From positions 34,720-98,719 of the forward strand of contig JAAAOM010000033.1 of the NCBI GenBank assembly GCA_009908855.1: a stretch of 64,000 nt of DNA. Reading direction: 5' to 3'. The DNA is from Bacteroidota bacterium. Lineage in GTDB: Bacteria; Bacteroidota; Bacteroidia; Bacteroidales; JAAAOM01. The notes below the pieces were generated by a model. That model ran no database searches. It worked only from the letters and a program-made list of their open reading frames with translations, and had not been told where the DNA came from. This document shows, piece after piece, positions 56,641 through 64,000 of the stretch. The position numbers and the translations under genes were made by a program. Position 1 is the stretch's first letter. Each line of letters starts with the position of its first letter.

Positions 56641-57678
56641 ATGATGAAGTTGCTATTATACCTTGTTTTTATCGGAATGCTGGCTTATACGCACCTTTCT
56701 CCGATTAATGCCCAGGAAAACACTTGTTCTGAAGCGCTTTCTTCAGCAACAAATTTGTATAATGAAGGCATCATAGAAGACATTCCAAACCTGTTAAATC
56801 CGTGTCTGGAAGAAGGATTTACCAAAAATGAGAAAATAGAGGCGTATAAATTAATGATCCTGGCCTATCTATTCGATGATAACCAGTTTGAGGCAGAGAA
56901 AACCATGCTGGCTTTTTTGAAGGATTTCCCCGAATATGAACTTCGCCCCACCGACCCAATCGAATTCGTTTATTTTTTTAAAACATTCGAGACCGTTCCC
57001 ATTGTGTCGTTTGGATTCTTGCTGGGAGGCAACCTTTCTAATGCCGTTGTAACACAAACCTATACCACTGGAAATTTTAATGACCATAACGCCAATGATA
57101 ATATGGGTATTGGCTATACCTTAGGAGCGAATATCAGCCGCCGTATTAATAATCGCATGTCAATTCATCTCGATTTGCTGTTGGCCGGATACAACTATAC
57201 ATTTACGGATAAAATTTTCGAGATTAGCGAAATAAACATGAAAGAGTCGCTTACATTATTTAGCACGCCTGTTTCAGTGACCTATGATATTACACAGAAT
57301 AAAAACAAAGCGTATGTAAGATTAGGTGGTGGTATAAATTACCTCATCAGCAGTATCATAACGCCTAGCAGGACCAATATACAAGGAGAATCAGGTGACG
57401 TAACCGGTGCTGATATTGATATGATTGACCATAGACCATCGGTTAATTATTTTGCGCTGGCAGGCGGAGGTTACAAAATTAAAATCGGCTCGGGAGAATT
57501 ACTAATTGATGGCCGTTTTAACATCGGATTAACGGATATGGTGAACGATGAAGCCCGATATAAGAACAGAACCTTATGGCATCGTTATTTTTTTATTGAA
57601 GATGATTTTTTGCTTGCCAACTTTGGCCTTACTGTAGGATATAAAATATCATTGTTCAAACCAGTGAAAAAACAATGA
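56641..57678 (+). CDS. Outer-membrane beta-barrel-like protein with helical N-terminal domain
   Basis: 345 residues. Signal peptide (KLLLYLVFIGMLAYTHLSPINAQ). A helical region of about 75 residues follows (ATNLYNEGIIEDIPNLLNPCLEEGFTKNEKIEAYKLMILAYLFDDNQFEAEKTMLAFL), TPR-like. From about 115 on, alternating amphipathic strands (SFGFLLGGNLSN, GYTLGANISRRI, YFALAGGGYKIKIG, LLIDGRFNIGLTDM, FGLTVGYKISLF) resemble PorT/OmpW-like barrels. Probably in the outer membrane. It starts 26 nt after the nSTAND stop and overlaps the next gene by 4 nt. Confidence 0.7.
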   Translation: MMKLLLYLVFIGMLAYTHLSPINAQENTCSEALSSATNLYNEGIIEDIPNLLNPCLEEGFTKNEKIEAYKLMILAYLFDDNQFEAEKTMLAFLKDFPEYELRPTDPIEFVYFFKTFETVPIVSFGFLLGGNLSNAVVTQTYTTGNFNDHNANDNMGIGYTLGANISRRINNRMSIHLDLLLAGYNYTFTDKIFEISEINMKESLTLFSTPVSVTYDITQNKNKAYVRLGGGINYLISSIITPSRTNIQGESGDVTGADIDMIDHRPSVNYFALAGGGYKIKIGSGELLIDGRFNIGLTDMVNDEARYKNRTLWHRYFFIEDDFLLANFGLTVGYKISLFKPVKKQ

Positions 57679-58919
57679 AAAAAACAATATACAATCATAT
57701 CATTATCTTTTTTCTATTCGCGCTTATAGCAGGATGCGATAAGTATGTGATTTCCGATGATCAACAATTGTCGTTTATCAAATATTACGGCCTGAACGTT
57801 GAAAATGAAGGAGTGGATATGGAAAAGACTGAAGATGGATATATTGTTATAGGAAATTCAGGCAGTATAAGTAATAACAGGGATATTGTTGTTTTCACTA
57901 CAGATACATACGGAAATCTAACCGGCGAAATAAATATCATTGGTTCTTCCAATGACGATGAAGCCCTTAAAATTGTCCCGGTTGAAGATGGCAATTTCTT
58001 AATCTGCGCCAGAACGCGAACGCCACAGGACCTGAACAACTGGGATCAATATCTTATTAAAATTAATGCTTCCGGCAGTGTGGTATGGGAGGACCAATAT
58101 GATTTTGTTTCCGCCGAAACCAGTGATTTTAGTTCCGGTGAAAATGATAATTCCGCGCTTGACGCCGTATATTTTAACAAGAGCGATGTGTATGTGATTG
58201 TTGGCTATATTACCGATAATGAGGGTATACGCCATAGCTGGAATGGCAAGTGGGATCGTTCAGGTAATATCGTGGGAAAACCACGGGTAAGTAATCCCAA
58301 CGAGGAAATAACGGGGGTTTATGTCCAAAATGATCAAATCAGGATAGTGGGCCATACATTCAGAAATGAAACCTATAATATTTTCCAGGCCGGTCTCCAT
58401 GAGTCAGGTCAGTTATACGACCTGAACTATTACAGGTCTCAGGATAATACCAGCGAAAATTTTGACGAATATGCCGTGGATATTATTGGTGATAACGACA
58501 ACAGATTGCTGTTGGGATACTACCAGGACAATGGCTTATCAGTACCTTTTCTGGTAAATTATGTACGCAGACCCGGAAGTTCTAATGTGAACGATAATTT
58601 TGAAAAAAACTGGGAATTATTTATCCGCGAAGATAATATTGAAGACGTTAAGAGCCTATCGATGCAAAACAATGAGATTTTTATATTGGCCAATACGCCG
58701 GAAAGCGCATCGGGCTACAAAATGAAAATTTTTCGTACTGAAATTAATGCTGTCAATTACGCATTGTTTAGCTTCGGTGAAGAAGGTGTGCGTTTAAGAG
58801 GGAACACCATCATGCATTTAGACAATGGTGTTGGCCTTATAGGCAATAGCCTGATTGGTGATAACTCCAGTATTATATTCATGAAGCTAAGACCTGACCT
58901 CACCCTTACACCGGAATAA
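57675..58919 (+). CDS. Lipoprotein with propeller-like repeats
   Basis: 414 residues. Lipobox LIAGC with C21 as the lipidated cysteine. Repeated stretches of the type TEDGYIVIGNSGSISNNRDIVVFTTDTYGNL and EDGNFLICARTRTP…QYLIKINASGSVVWEDQY suggest a beta-propeller such as in delta-60/SBBP-repeat proteins. Probably anchored in the outer membrane beside the barrel encoded just upstream (4-nt overlap). Last gene of the five-gene row; convergent with lon. Confidence 0.7.
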   Translation: MKKTIYNHIIIFFLFALIAGCDKYVISDDQQLSFIKYYGLNVENEGVDMEKTEDGYIVIGNSGSISNNRDIVVFTTDTYGNLTGEINIIGSSNDDEALKIVPVEDGNFLICARTRTPQDLNNWDQYLIKINASGSVVWEDQYDFVSAETSDFSSGENDNSALDAVYFNKSDVYVIVGYITDNEGIRHSWNGKWDRSGNIVGKPRVSNPNEEITGVYVQNDQIRIVGHTFRNETYNIFQAGLHESGQLYDLNYYRSQDNTSENFDEYAVDIIGDNDNRLLLGYYQDNGLSVPFLVNYVRRPGSSNVNDNFEKNWELFIREDNIEDVKSLSMQNNEIFILANTPESASGYKMKIFRTEINAVNYALFSFGEEGVRLRGNTIMHLDNGVGLIGNSLIGDNSSIIFMKLRPDLTLTPE

Positions 58920-58963
58920 ATTACTGTCTAAGCAACGGTTCGTATTAATTATTGGGTATATCA

Positions 58964-61417
58964 CTACGCAATTTTTACCGCGTCCTTCACCTTGTCTTTG
59001 AGCAGGGCAAAATCAAGCACCTGTTTAATATCTTCCACATAATGAAAATTAAGGCCTTTAATATACATGTCCTTAATCTCCACAATGTCTTTTTCATTTT
59101 CTTTAGACAATATAATATCTCTGATTCCGGCTCTTTTGGCAGCCAGTATTTTTTCCTTTATACCTCCCACAGGCAATACCTTACCCCGTAGGGTAATTTC
59201 ACCGGTCATCGCCACACCTTTTTTCACTTTTCGCTGTGTAAAGGCAGAGGCAAGCGAAGTAAGCATGGTAATTCCGGCAGATGGCCCATCCTTGGGAATA
59301 GCACCCTCCGGAACATGGATATGATAGTTCCACTGGTCAAAAACATCCGGACTTAACCCCAGGTATGACGCATGTGCCTTCAGGTATTCAAGCGCAATGA
59401 TCCCGGATTCCTTCATCACCTCACCCAGATTACCGGTGATGGTGAGTTTTCCTTTACCGGCACTCAAACTGGTTTCAACAAATAGTATATCCCCGCCAAC
59501 TGCTGTCCAGGCCAATCCCGTAACCACACCGGCATATTCATTTCCCTGGTACCTGTCTTTAATAAACCTGGGTAGTCCGAGTATTTCATGAATACTTTCT
59601 TTGGTTAATCCCTTGGCAAAGGATTCTCCCAGAGCGATTCGTTTGGCAAGATTGCGGGCTATTTTAGCCAGGTTTTTATCCAGTGCCCGAACACCCGACT
59701 CACGGGTATAATGCTCAATTACATGCTCAAGTATGCTTTTAGAGAACGTAACCTGTGATGATTTCACACCATGATCAGCCAATTGTTTAGGTATTAAATG
59801 GCGTTTTGCAATTTGCACTTTCTCTTCCATGATGTATCCCGAAACATCAATTATTTCCATTCGGTCGCGCAGCGCCGGATGAATGGTGTCCAGCGTATTG
59901 GCAGTTGCAATAAACAATATATTAGACAAATCATATTCCAGCTCCAGGAAATTATCATAAAAATTGGCATTTTGTTCGGGATCAAGCACTTCTAACAATG
60001 CGGATGCCGGATCACCCTGAAAACTGCGTCCTACTTTATCGATCTCATCCAGCACAAATACCGGGTTAGAGCTTTTAACCTTTTTAAGGTTTTGAACAAT
60101 GCGACCAGGCATAGCACCGATGTATGTTTTCCGGTGCCCGCGAATCTCTGCCTCGTCGTGTAACCCGCCCAGTGACATGCGTATATATTTCCTGCCTATT
60201 GCACGGGCAATGGATTTACCCAACGAAGTTTTTCCTACTCCCGGAGGGCCATACAAACATAAAATAGGCGCTTTTAAATCGCCTTTCAGTTTTAAAACAG
60301 CCAGGTGCTCCAGTATTCTGTCCTTCACTTTTTCAAGTCCGTAATGGTCTTTGTCCAATACCCTGCCGGCCTTTTTAAGATCAAAACTATCTTTTGTATA
60401 TTCATTCCAGGGTAATTCCAATAAGGTCTGCAGATAATTAACCTGTACACTATATTCGCCTGTAGATGGATTAAGCCTGTGAAGTTTTTCAACCTCCTTC
60501 TGAAAAGTCTCTTCAACTTCCTTATTCCACTTCTTCTTCCTGGCTTTCTTTTTTAATTCCTCAATTTCCTGCTCCATCGGATTACCACCCAGTTCATCCT
60601 GAATGGTTTTCATTTGCTGGTGCAACAAGTATTCGCGTTGTTGCTGTTCAATATCCATCTTGGCTTTGGCCTGGATATCGCTTTTTAGTTCCAGCATCTG
60701 AACTTCTTTCACCAAATGTTCAAGCAGATTTTTGGCCCGTTTTTTCAGGTTATCTTCGTTGAGCAATTTTTGTTTGTCCTCGGGCTCCATATCACTATTT
60801 GACGAAATAAAATTGATCAGGAAGGTAGAACTTTCAATGTTTTTCACAGCAAATGAAGCCTCAACCGGGATGTTGGAAGATAACTTAATAATTTTAAGTG
60901 ATATATCTTTCAATGAACCTACCAAAGCCTCATATTCCTGATCCCCCGATTTTGGTTTAACCTCATCAAGTGTAGATATGTTAGCTACAAGATATGGGTC
61001 CGGTTTTACCATTTCGTTAATACGAAATCTTCTTTTACCCTGGATGATGATAGAAGTGCCACCATCCGGCATTTCAAGGATTTTAAGTATTTGGGCAACC
61101 GTACCAACTTCATAAATATCCTCAAGGGAGGGATCATCCGTTTCAGGGTCGCGTTGACAAACAGTACCTATAATCTTTTCTTTTTTATATGCCTCTTTAA
61201 CCAGGTTTAGTGATTTTTCCCGCCCCACAGTAATGGGTAACACAACGCCCGGAAACAGAACCGTATTTTTTAACGGTAATATTGGCAGGGTGTCAGGAAC
61301 ATCTGCATTGATGATTACATCTTCCTCTTCGTCAGAAATAAGAGGAATAAAATCAGTATCATTGTTCATCGGGTCTGATAGGTATAATTGATAATCGTCG
61401 TGATTCTTTTTTCCCAT
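58964..61417 (-). CDS. lon: ATP-dependent protease La (Lon)
   Basis: 817 residues: N-terminal substrate domain (from [22 protein letters not shown]), coiled region about 230-300, AAA+ domain with Walker [10 protein letters not shown] and Walker [13 protein letters not shown], and the protease domain with catalytic S713 in PKDGPSAGI and K756 in [11 protein letters not shown] (43 apart, as in E. coli Lon). Cytoplasmic quality-control hexamer. A second in-frame ATG lies 17 codons in. About 30 residues longer at the N-terminus than E. coli Lon, mostly acidic. Confidence 0.96.
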   Translation of the reverse strand: MGKKNHDDYQLYLSDPMNNDTDFIPLISDEEEDVIINADVPDTLPILPLKNTVLFPGVVLPITVGREKSLNLVKEAYKKEKIIGTVCQRDPETDDPSLEDIYEVGTVAQILKILEMPDGGTSIIIQGKRRFRINEMVKPDPYLVANISTLDEVKPKSGDQEYEALVGSLKDISLKIIKLSSNIPVEASFAVKNIESSTFLINFISSNSDMEPEDKQKLLNEDNLKKRAKNLLEHLVKEVQMLELKSDIQAKAKMDIEQQQREYLLHQQMKTIQDELGGNPMEQEIEELKKKARKKKWNKEVEETFQKEVEKLHRLNPSTGEYSVQVNYLQTLLELPWNEYTKDSFDLKKAGRVLDKDHYGLEKVKDRILEHLAVLKLKGDLKAPILCLYGPPGVGKTSLGKSIARAIGRKYIRMSLGGLHDEAEIRGHRKTYIGAMPGRIVQNLKKVKSSNPVFVLDEIDKVGRSFQGDPASALLEVLDPEQNANFYDNFLELEYDLSNILFIATANTLDTIHPALRDRMEIIDVSGYIMEEKVQIAKRHLIPKQLADHGVKSSQVTFSKSILEHVIEHYTRESGVRALDKNLAKIARNLAKRIALGESFAKGLTKESIHEILGLPRFIKDRYQGNEYAGVVTGLAWTAVGGDILFVETSLSAGKGKLTITGNLGEVMKESGIIALEYLKAHASYLGLSPDVFDQWNYHIHVPEGAIPKDGPSAGITMLTSLASAFTQRKVKKGVAMTGEITLRGKVLPVGGIKEKILAAKRAGIRDIILSKENEKDIVEIKDMYIKGLNFHYVEDIKQVLDFALLKDKVKDAVKIA

Positions 61418-61510
61418 ATAAACTATTCTATTCTCTATATAATTTACGTCAATCTGTCAGCAATAGCAATTTTTCATTAAAAAAAGTAATGTGTCAATCA
61501 CTGTGCCAAA

Positions 61511-62695
61511 TTAAAACTTGCGGTATTGTTCCGTTTGATCAAAAATTTCTTTCAGAATGGATATCTCGGTATCATCAAATATTTTCCCTCTGCGAGCAAA
61601 TACCCTGGATGCCACCTCACAGGCCTTTGGGAATGCATATTCGGTAAAGCCATGATTGCCTCCCCAGGCAAAGGATGGTATGAAATTTCGCGGAAACCCC
61701 GATCCGAAAATATTGGCGCTCACCCCAACCACTGTTCCGGTGTTAAACATGGTATTGATACCGCATTTAGAATGGTCACCCATGATAAGGCCACAAAACT
61801 GCAATCCGGTTTTTTCAAATCGTTCAGAGAGATAATTCCACAATCGAACCTGGTCGTAATTATTTTTTAAATTGGAAGTATTGCTGTCGGCTCCGATATT
61901 GCACCATTCGCCAATGACCGAATTACCCAAAAAACCGTCATGTGCTTTATTGGCAAACCCCTGAAACACTGAATTATTAACCTCACCACCAACTTTACAA
62001 TAGGGGCCGATTGTGGTAGGCCCGTATATTTTAGCACCCAGTTTCAAAGCCGAATGTTGGCATAGTGCAAATGGGCCACGAATGAGGGCGCCTTCCATCA
62101 CCTCCGTATCCCTGCCCAAATAAACGGGGCCGTCGTTGGTATTTATGGTGCAATACTCGCCCTTAAAACCCTCTTCCACAAATATATTGTCGCCAATTAT
62201 CTGTACAGTTTTACTCGCTTGCTGCGAATCGCGGTTTTTGGTAATGAGAAGAAAGTCATTTTCAATTTCCCTGCCATTGTCCGAAAATATATCCCACAAA
62301 CGGGCCACACGATGAACATCCTTACTGTTAATAATACATTCATAATCAATGATTTTGGAAAAATCAAAATCAGGAATATCATTCGCGGCCAGGTTTACGG
62401 CGATAATGTCATTATCGTGTATAAGCGCCTGGTTGGTTTTGAGTGCAACAACCTGATCGGCTAATTCCTGATTGGGTATGACCGCGCCACTGATTAGTAT
62501 GTTTTTATCCTGTACGACAATGGGGAATTTATTGGAAAGATAGGATTGTGTTAAATACGAAACGCTTTGGTTCAGGTATTTTTCCCATTTTTCACGAATG
62601 GTTAATATACCGATGCGTATACCGGAAACCGGTCTGGTAAAGGTTAACGGCAATAAATCATTGCGCTCCTTTCCGTCAAATAAAATGAAATTCAT
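61511..62695 (-). CDS. GlmU-like putative sugar nucleotidyltransferase/acyltransferase
   Basis: 394 residues. N-terminal short nucleotidyltransferase-like domain (MNFILFDGKERNDLLPLTFTRPVSGIRIGILTIREKW) lacks the classical GxGTRM loop. The C-terminal half is a left-handed beta-helix (VYLGRDTEVMEGALIRGPFALCQHSALKLGAKIYGPTTIGPYCKVGG, GNSVIGEWCNIGADSNTSNLKNNY). Known in this phylum as a GlmU-related family of unsettled specificity. It is 107 nt upstream of rpmE2's 3' end on the same strand and likely a separate transcript because of the L31 terminator. Confidence 0.8.
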   Translation of the reverse strand: MNFILFDGKERNDLLPLTFTRPVSGIRIGILTIREKWEKYLNQSVSYLTQSYLSNKFPIVVQDKNILISGAVIPNQELADQVVALKTNQALIHDNDIIAVNLAANDIPDFDFSKIIDYECIINSKDVHRVARLWDIFSDNGREIENDFLLITKNRDSQQASKTVQIIGDNIFVEEGFKGEYCTINTNDGPVYLGRDTEVMEGALIRGPFALCQHSALKLGAKIYGPTTIGPYCKVGGEVNNSVFQGFANKAHDGFLGNSVIGEWCNIGADSNTSNLKNNYDQVRLWNYLSERFEKTGLQFCGLIMGDHSKCGINTMFNTGTVVGVSANIFGSGFPRNFIPSFAWGGNHGFTEYAFPKACEVASRVFARRGKIFDDTEISILKEIFDQTEQYRKF

Positions 62696-62743
62696 AAAGG
62701 ACTATTGTATTGATTGATCAATTTCCTACAAAATAAACAAAAA

Positions 62744-62777
62744 AAAGCTTCGGGATGAATAAACTTCCCGAAGCTTT
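62744..62777 (-). terminator. Rho-independent terminator of rpmE2
   Basis: Perfect 11-bp arms AAAGCTTCGGG (62744-62754) and CCCGAAGCTTT (62767-62777) with a 12-nt loop; on the minus transcript the stem is followed by a run of Us. It lies 25 nt past the L31 stop. Confidence 0.9.
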
Positions 62778-62802
62778 CATAAAATATCCTTTATTCAAAA
62801 AA

Positions 62803-63060
62803 TTATTGCTTTTTCTTGAAATTTTTGTATTTGTTGTAGAATTTATCAACGCGTCCGGCTGTATCCACAAATTTCATTTTACCTGTATAAAATGGGTGGG
62901 AAGTATTTGAAATCTCAAGCTTCACCAATGGATATTCCGTGCCATCTACTTCAACTGTTTCTTTTGAAGGTGCTGTTGAACGGGTGATGAACTGATCTCC
63001 GTTTGAGGTATCCTTAAAACAAACAAACCTGTAATTCTCCGGATGTATTCCCTTTTTCAT
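62803..63060 (-). CDS. rpmE2: 50S ribosomal protein L31, type B
   Basis: 85 residues: [75 protein letters not shown]. The type B form: longer than zinc-binding L31, and lacking the CxxC zinc site (only one Cys). Type B L31 is used in place of the zinc form in many bacteria; in this phylum it is usually the only copy, so it need not be a zinc-starvation gene. Own promoter and strong terminator. Confidence 0.95.
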   Translation of the reverse strand: MKKGIHPENYRFVCFKDTSNGDQFITRSTAPSKETVEVDGTEYPLVKLEISNTSHPFYTGKMKFVDTAGRVDKFYNKYKNFKKKQ

Positions 63061-63455
63061 CGATTTATTCTTTTTTATGTATTCAAAAAATATTGGCTTG
63101 CAAAAATAAGGATTAAATCTTAAAAGACAAAGTATTTTTATTGAATTATTGCGTTGATTGAACCGATTACATCATTCATCTGATTATGGTACGAATGGGC
63201 AATGGTTTTATTATCCAACGGGGTGTAACGGGGATCGAGGCCGGAAACCGGACAAAACGAAGGCGGAAAGAAGAAAAATCAGATGGAAGGATTGTAGATT
63301 TTGAGATAGGAATTGGTGAAGCATCAAAGAACAATAATCACCCAAAGACAAATATCAAATTCTAAACATCCCAACATTGAACATTGGTTTTTTTATTATA
63401 GTTGGGTAACATACGAGAGAAATAGATTATCATTAAAAATTTGTAAATTTGAAAT
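63061..63455. other. Intergenic region between divergent rpmE2 and DUF433 genes
   Basis: About 395 nt with no gene seen. It contains the rpmE2 promoter (63101-63131) and TAAATTTG at 63444-63451, a -7-like element 4 nt before the DUF433 start codon, which is too close for a normal leader. Confidence 0.45.
63101..63131 (-). promoter_or_regulatory. Predicted promoter of rpmE2
   Basis: Minus-strand TTG (complement of 63128-63130, in TTTG), 19 nt, then TATTTTTG (complement of 63101-63108): an ideal Bacteroidota -33/-7 pair about 40 nt upstream of the start codon. Confidence 0.65.
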
Positions 63456-63695
63456 ATGGAATGGAAAAACTATATTGAATTAAATGAAGATGTATTAGCT
63501 GGAAAGCCTGTAATTAAAGGAACCAGGTTATCTATAGAACATATTGTTAATTTATTTGCATCAGGGTGGAGTGAACAACAAATAATAGAAAACCATCCTA
63601 GATTAAGAAAAGAAGATTTACAAGCAGTATTTCTTTATATTCAAGATATAATAAAAGACGGGCTGATTTACAATGAACCTCAGAAATCCGCATAA
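63456..63695 (+). CDS. DUF433 family antitoxin-like protein
   Basis: 79 residues. The DUF433 signature is complete: LAGKPVIKGTRLSIEHIVNLFASGWSEQQIIENHPRLRKEDLQAVFLYI. This is a small winged-helix DNA-binding fold, usually the antitoxin partner of a DUF5615 PIN-like toxin. The partner follows at once (stop and start share one base, TAATG) but is truncated. Confidence 0.88.
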   Translation: MEWKNYIELNEDVLAGKPVIKGTRLSIEHIVNLFASGWSEQQIIENHPRLRKEDLQAVFLYIQDIIKDGLIYNEPQKSA

Positions 63696-63829
63696 TGAAA
63701 TTGCTTGCCAATGAAAATGTTCCATTATTAAGCGTTAAAATATTAGAAGAATCTGGTTATGATATTATTTCAGTAGGACGGGACTTTTCGGGATACCTTG
63801 ACCATGAAGTAATGGAACTAGTGTGGTAA
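63695..63829 (+). pseudogene. Truncated DUF5615 PIN-like toxin
   Basis: From the ATG overlapping the antitoxin stop, 44 codons read MKLLANENVPLLSVKILEES…DISVGRDFSG-like VGRDFSGYLDHEVMELVW then TAA. This is the N-terminal third of the DUF5615 family (usually about 110 residues); the rest of the PIN-like core is missing. The early acidic residue of the usual LLADEN start is Asn here. Both changes suggest a dead toxin with a surviving antitoxin. Confidence 0.7.
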
Positions 63830-63945
63830 TTACTAAATAAATTAACTTATACGCCTTTACGAATATTTATGTTATTATTCTTAATGAATATCTGCAATCG
63901 CTCATAATTGAAAAAAAGCAATTTTCGAAAATGCCTTGTAAGGTG

Positions 63946-64000
63946 GTCACCCTGAGCGGAGTCGAAGGGTTATTAGAACGCATTACCAGGACATTTCGAC
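63946..64000. repeat. Dispersed inverted-repeat element, cut by window edge
   Basis: GTCACCCTGAGCGGAGTCGAAGGG at 63946-63969 is a motif widely dispersed between genes in this phylum and commonly paired with its reverse complement. The window ends in TTTCGAC (63994-64000), matching the start of such a complement copy after a 24-nt spacer. The second arm lies outside the window. Confidence 0.6.

Noticed and set aside
61485..61510. Sigma-54-like sequence upstream of lon (TGGCAC, 5 nt, TTGA)
   Set aside because: The -12 element lacks the required GC, and no activator site is evident.

Overview
The window is about 64 kb of a bacterial chromosome from the phylum Bacteroidota. Signs of this are T9SS-type C-terminal sorting domains (type A and type B), an alternative complex III operon, promoters of the phylum type (TTG, about 19-21 nt, then TAnnTTTG), few Shine-Dalgarno sequences, a low-GC intergenic sequence, and the usual phylum neighbourhoods (GlmU-like protein beside type B L31; parE-parC). 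Full aerobic complex III plus T9SS suggests a marine or environmental Bacteroidia/Cytophagia-type organism; finer placement is not possible by eye. I saw no tRNA, rRNA, CRISPR array, phage or intact insertion sequence.

Layout. 1-8.3 kb (mostly minus strand): the 5' part of dnaB; the preQ0 operon queC-queD-queE behind a leader that folds like a class I preQ1 riboswitch; a small secreted protein that is almost only a sorting-type domain; an acyl-CoA carboxylase pair (biotin carrier and carboxyltransferase); lptG and tgt. 8.7-17.2 kb (plus): a membrane GT2 glycosyltransferase overlapping an ECF sigma factor, rsmG, rpmH (L34), a polyprenyl-phosphate-type GT2 overlapping a GT-C/TPR fusion protein, an AI-2E-type permease and a PKD protein with a type B sorting domain. 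17.5-25.4 kb: a six-gene alternative complex III operon with no cytochrome oxidase attached. 25.8-33.6 kb (minus): one 2599-residue secreted repeat protein. 33.7-42.6 kb: pepT, a PAS histidine kinase with a receiver-like tail, lplA, two small unknowns, plsC, a methyltransferase-like protein and a membrane-anchored MutS-like ATPase. 43-48.8 kb: parE, parC, aroK and a YhhQ-type queuosine-precursor transporter.

48.9-58.9 kb is the most unusual segment. Five genes on one strand with junctions of -4 to +26 nt encode (1) a 12-TM MFS/nucleotide-carrier-like protein with a HEAT tail and a cyclic-nucleotide-binding-like C-terminus, (2) a soluble protein with three TIR/DUF4062-like segments, (3) an nSTAND ATPase joined through one membrane helix and a coiled coil to a seven-blade WD40 propeller, (4) an outer-membrane beta-barrel-like protein and (5) a lipoprotein predicted to be a propeller. 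The predicted parts run from cytoplasm to outer membrane, so I propose a trans-envelope sensing or signalling module; this is inference.

The window closes with lon, a GlmU-like protein, type B L31 with a strong terminator, a DUF433 antitoxin with a truncated DUF5615-type toxin, and the start of a dispersed inverted repeat cut by the window edge. Queuosine genes occur at three places (queCDE, tgt, yhhQ), so the organism probably both makes and imports precursors.
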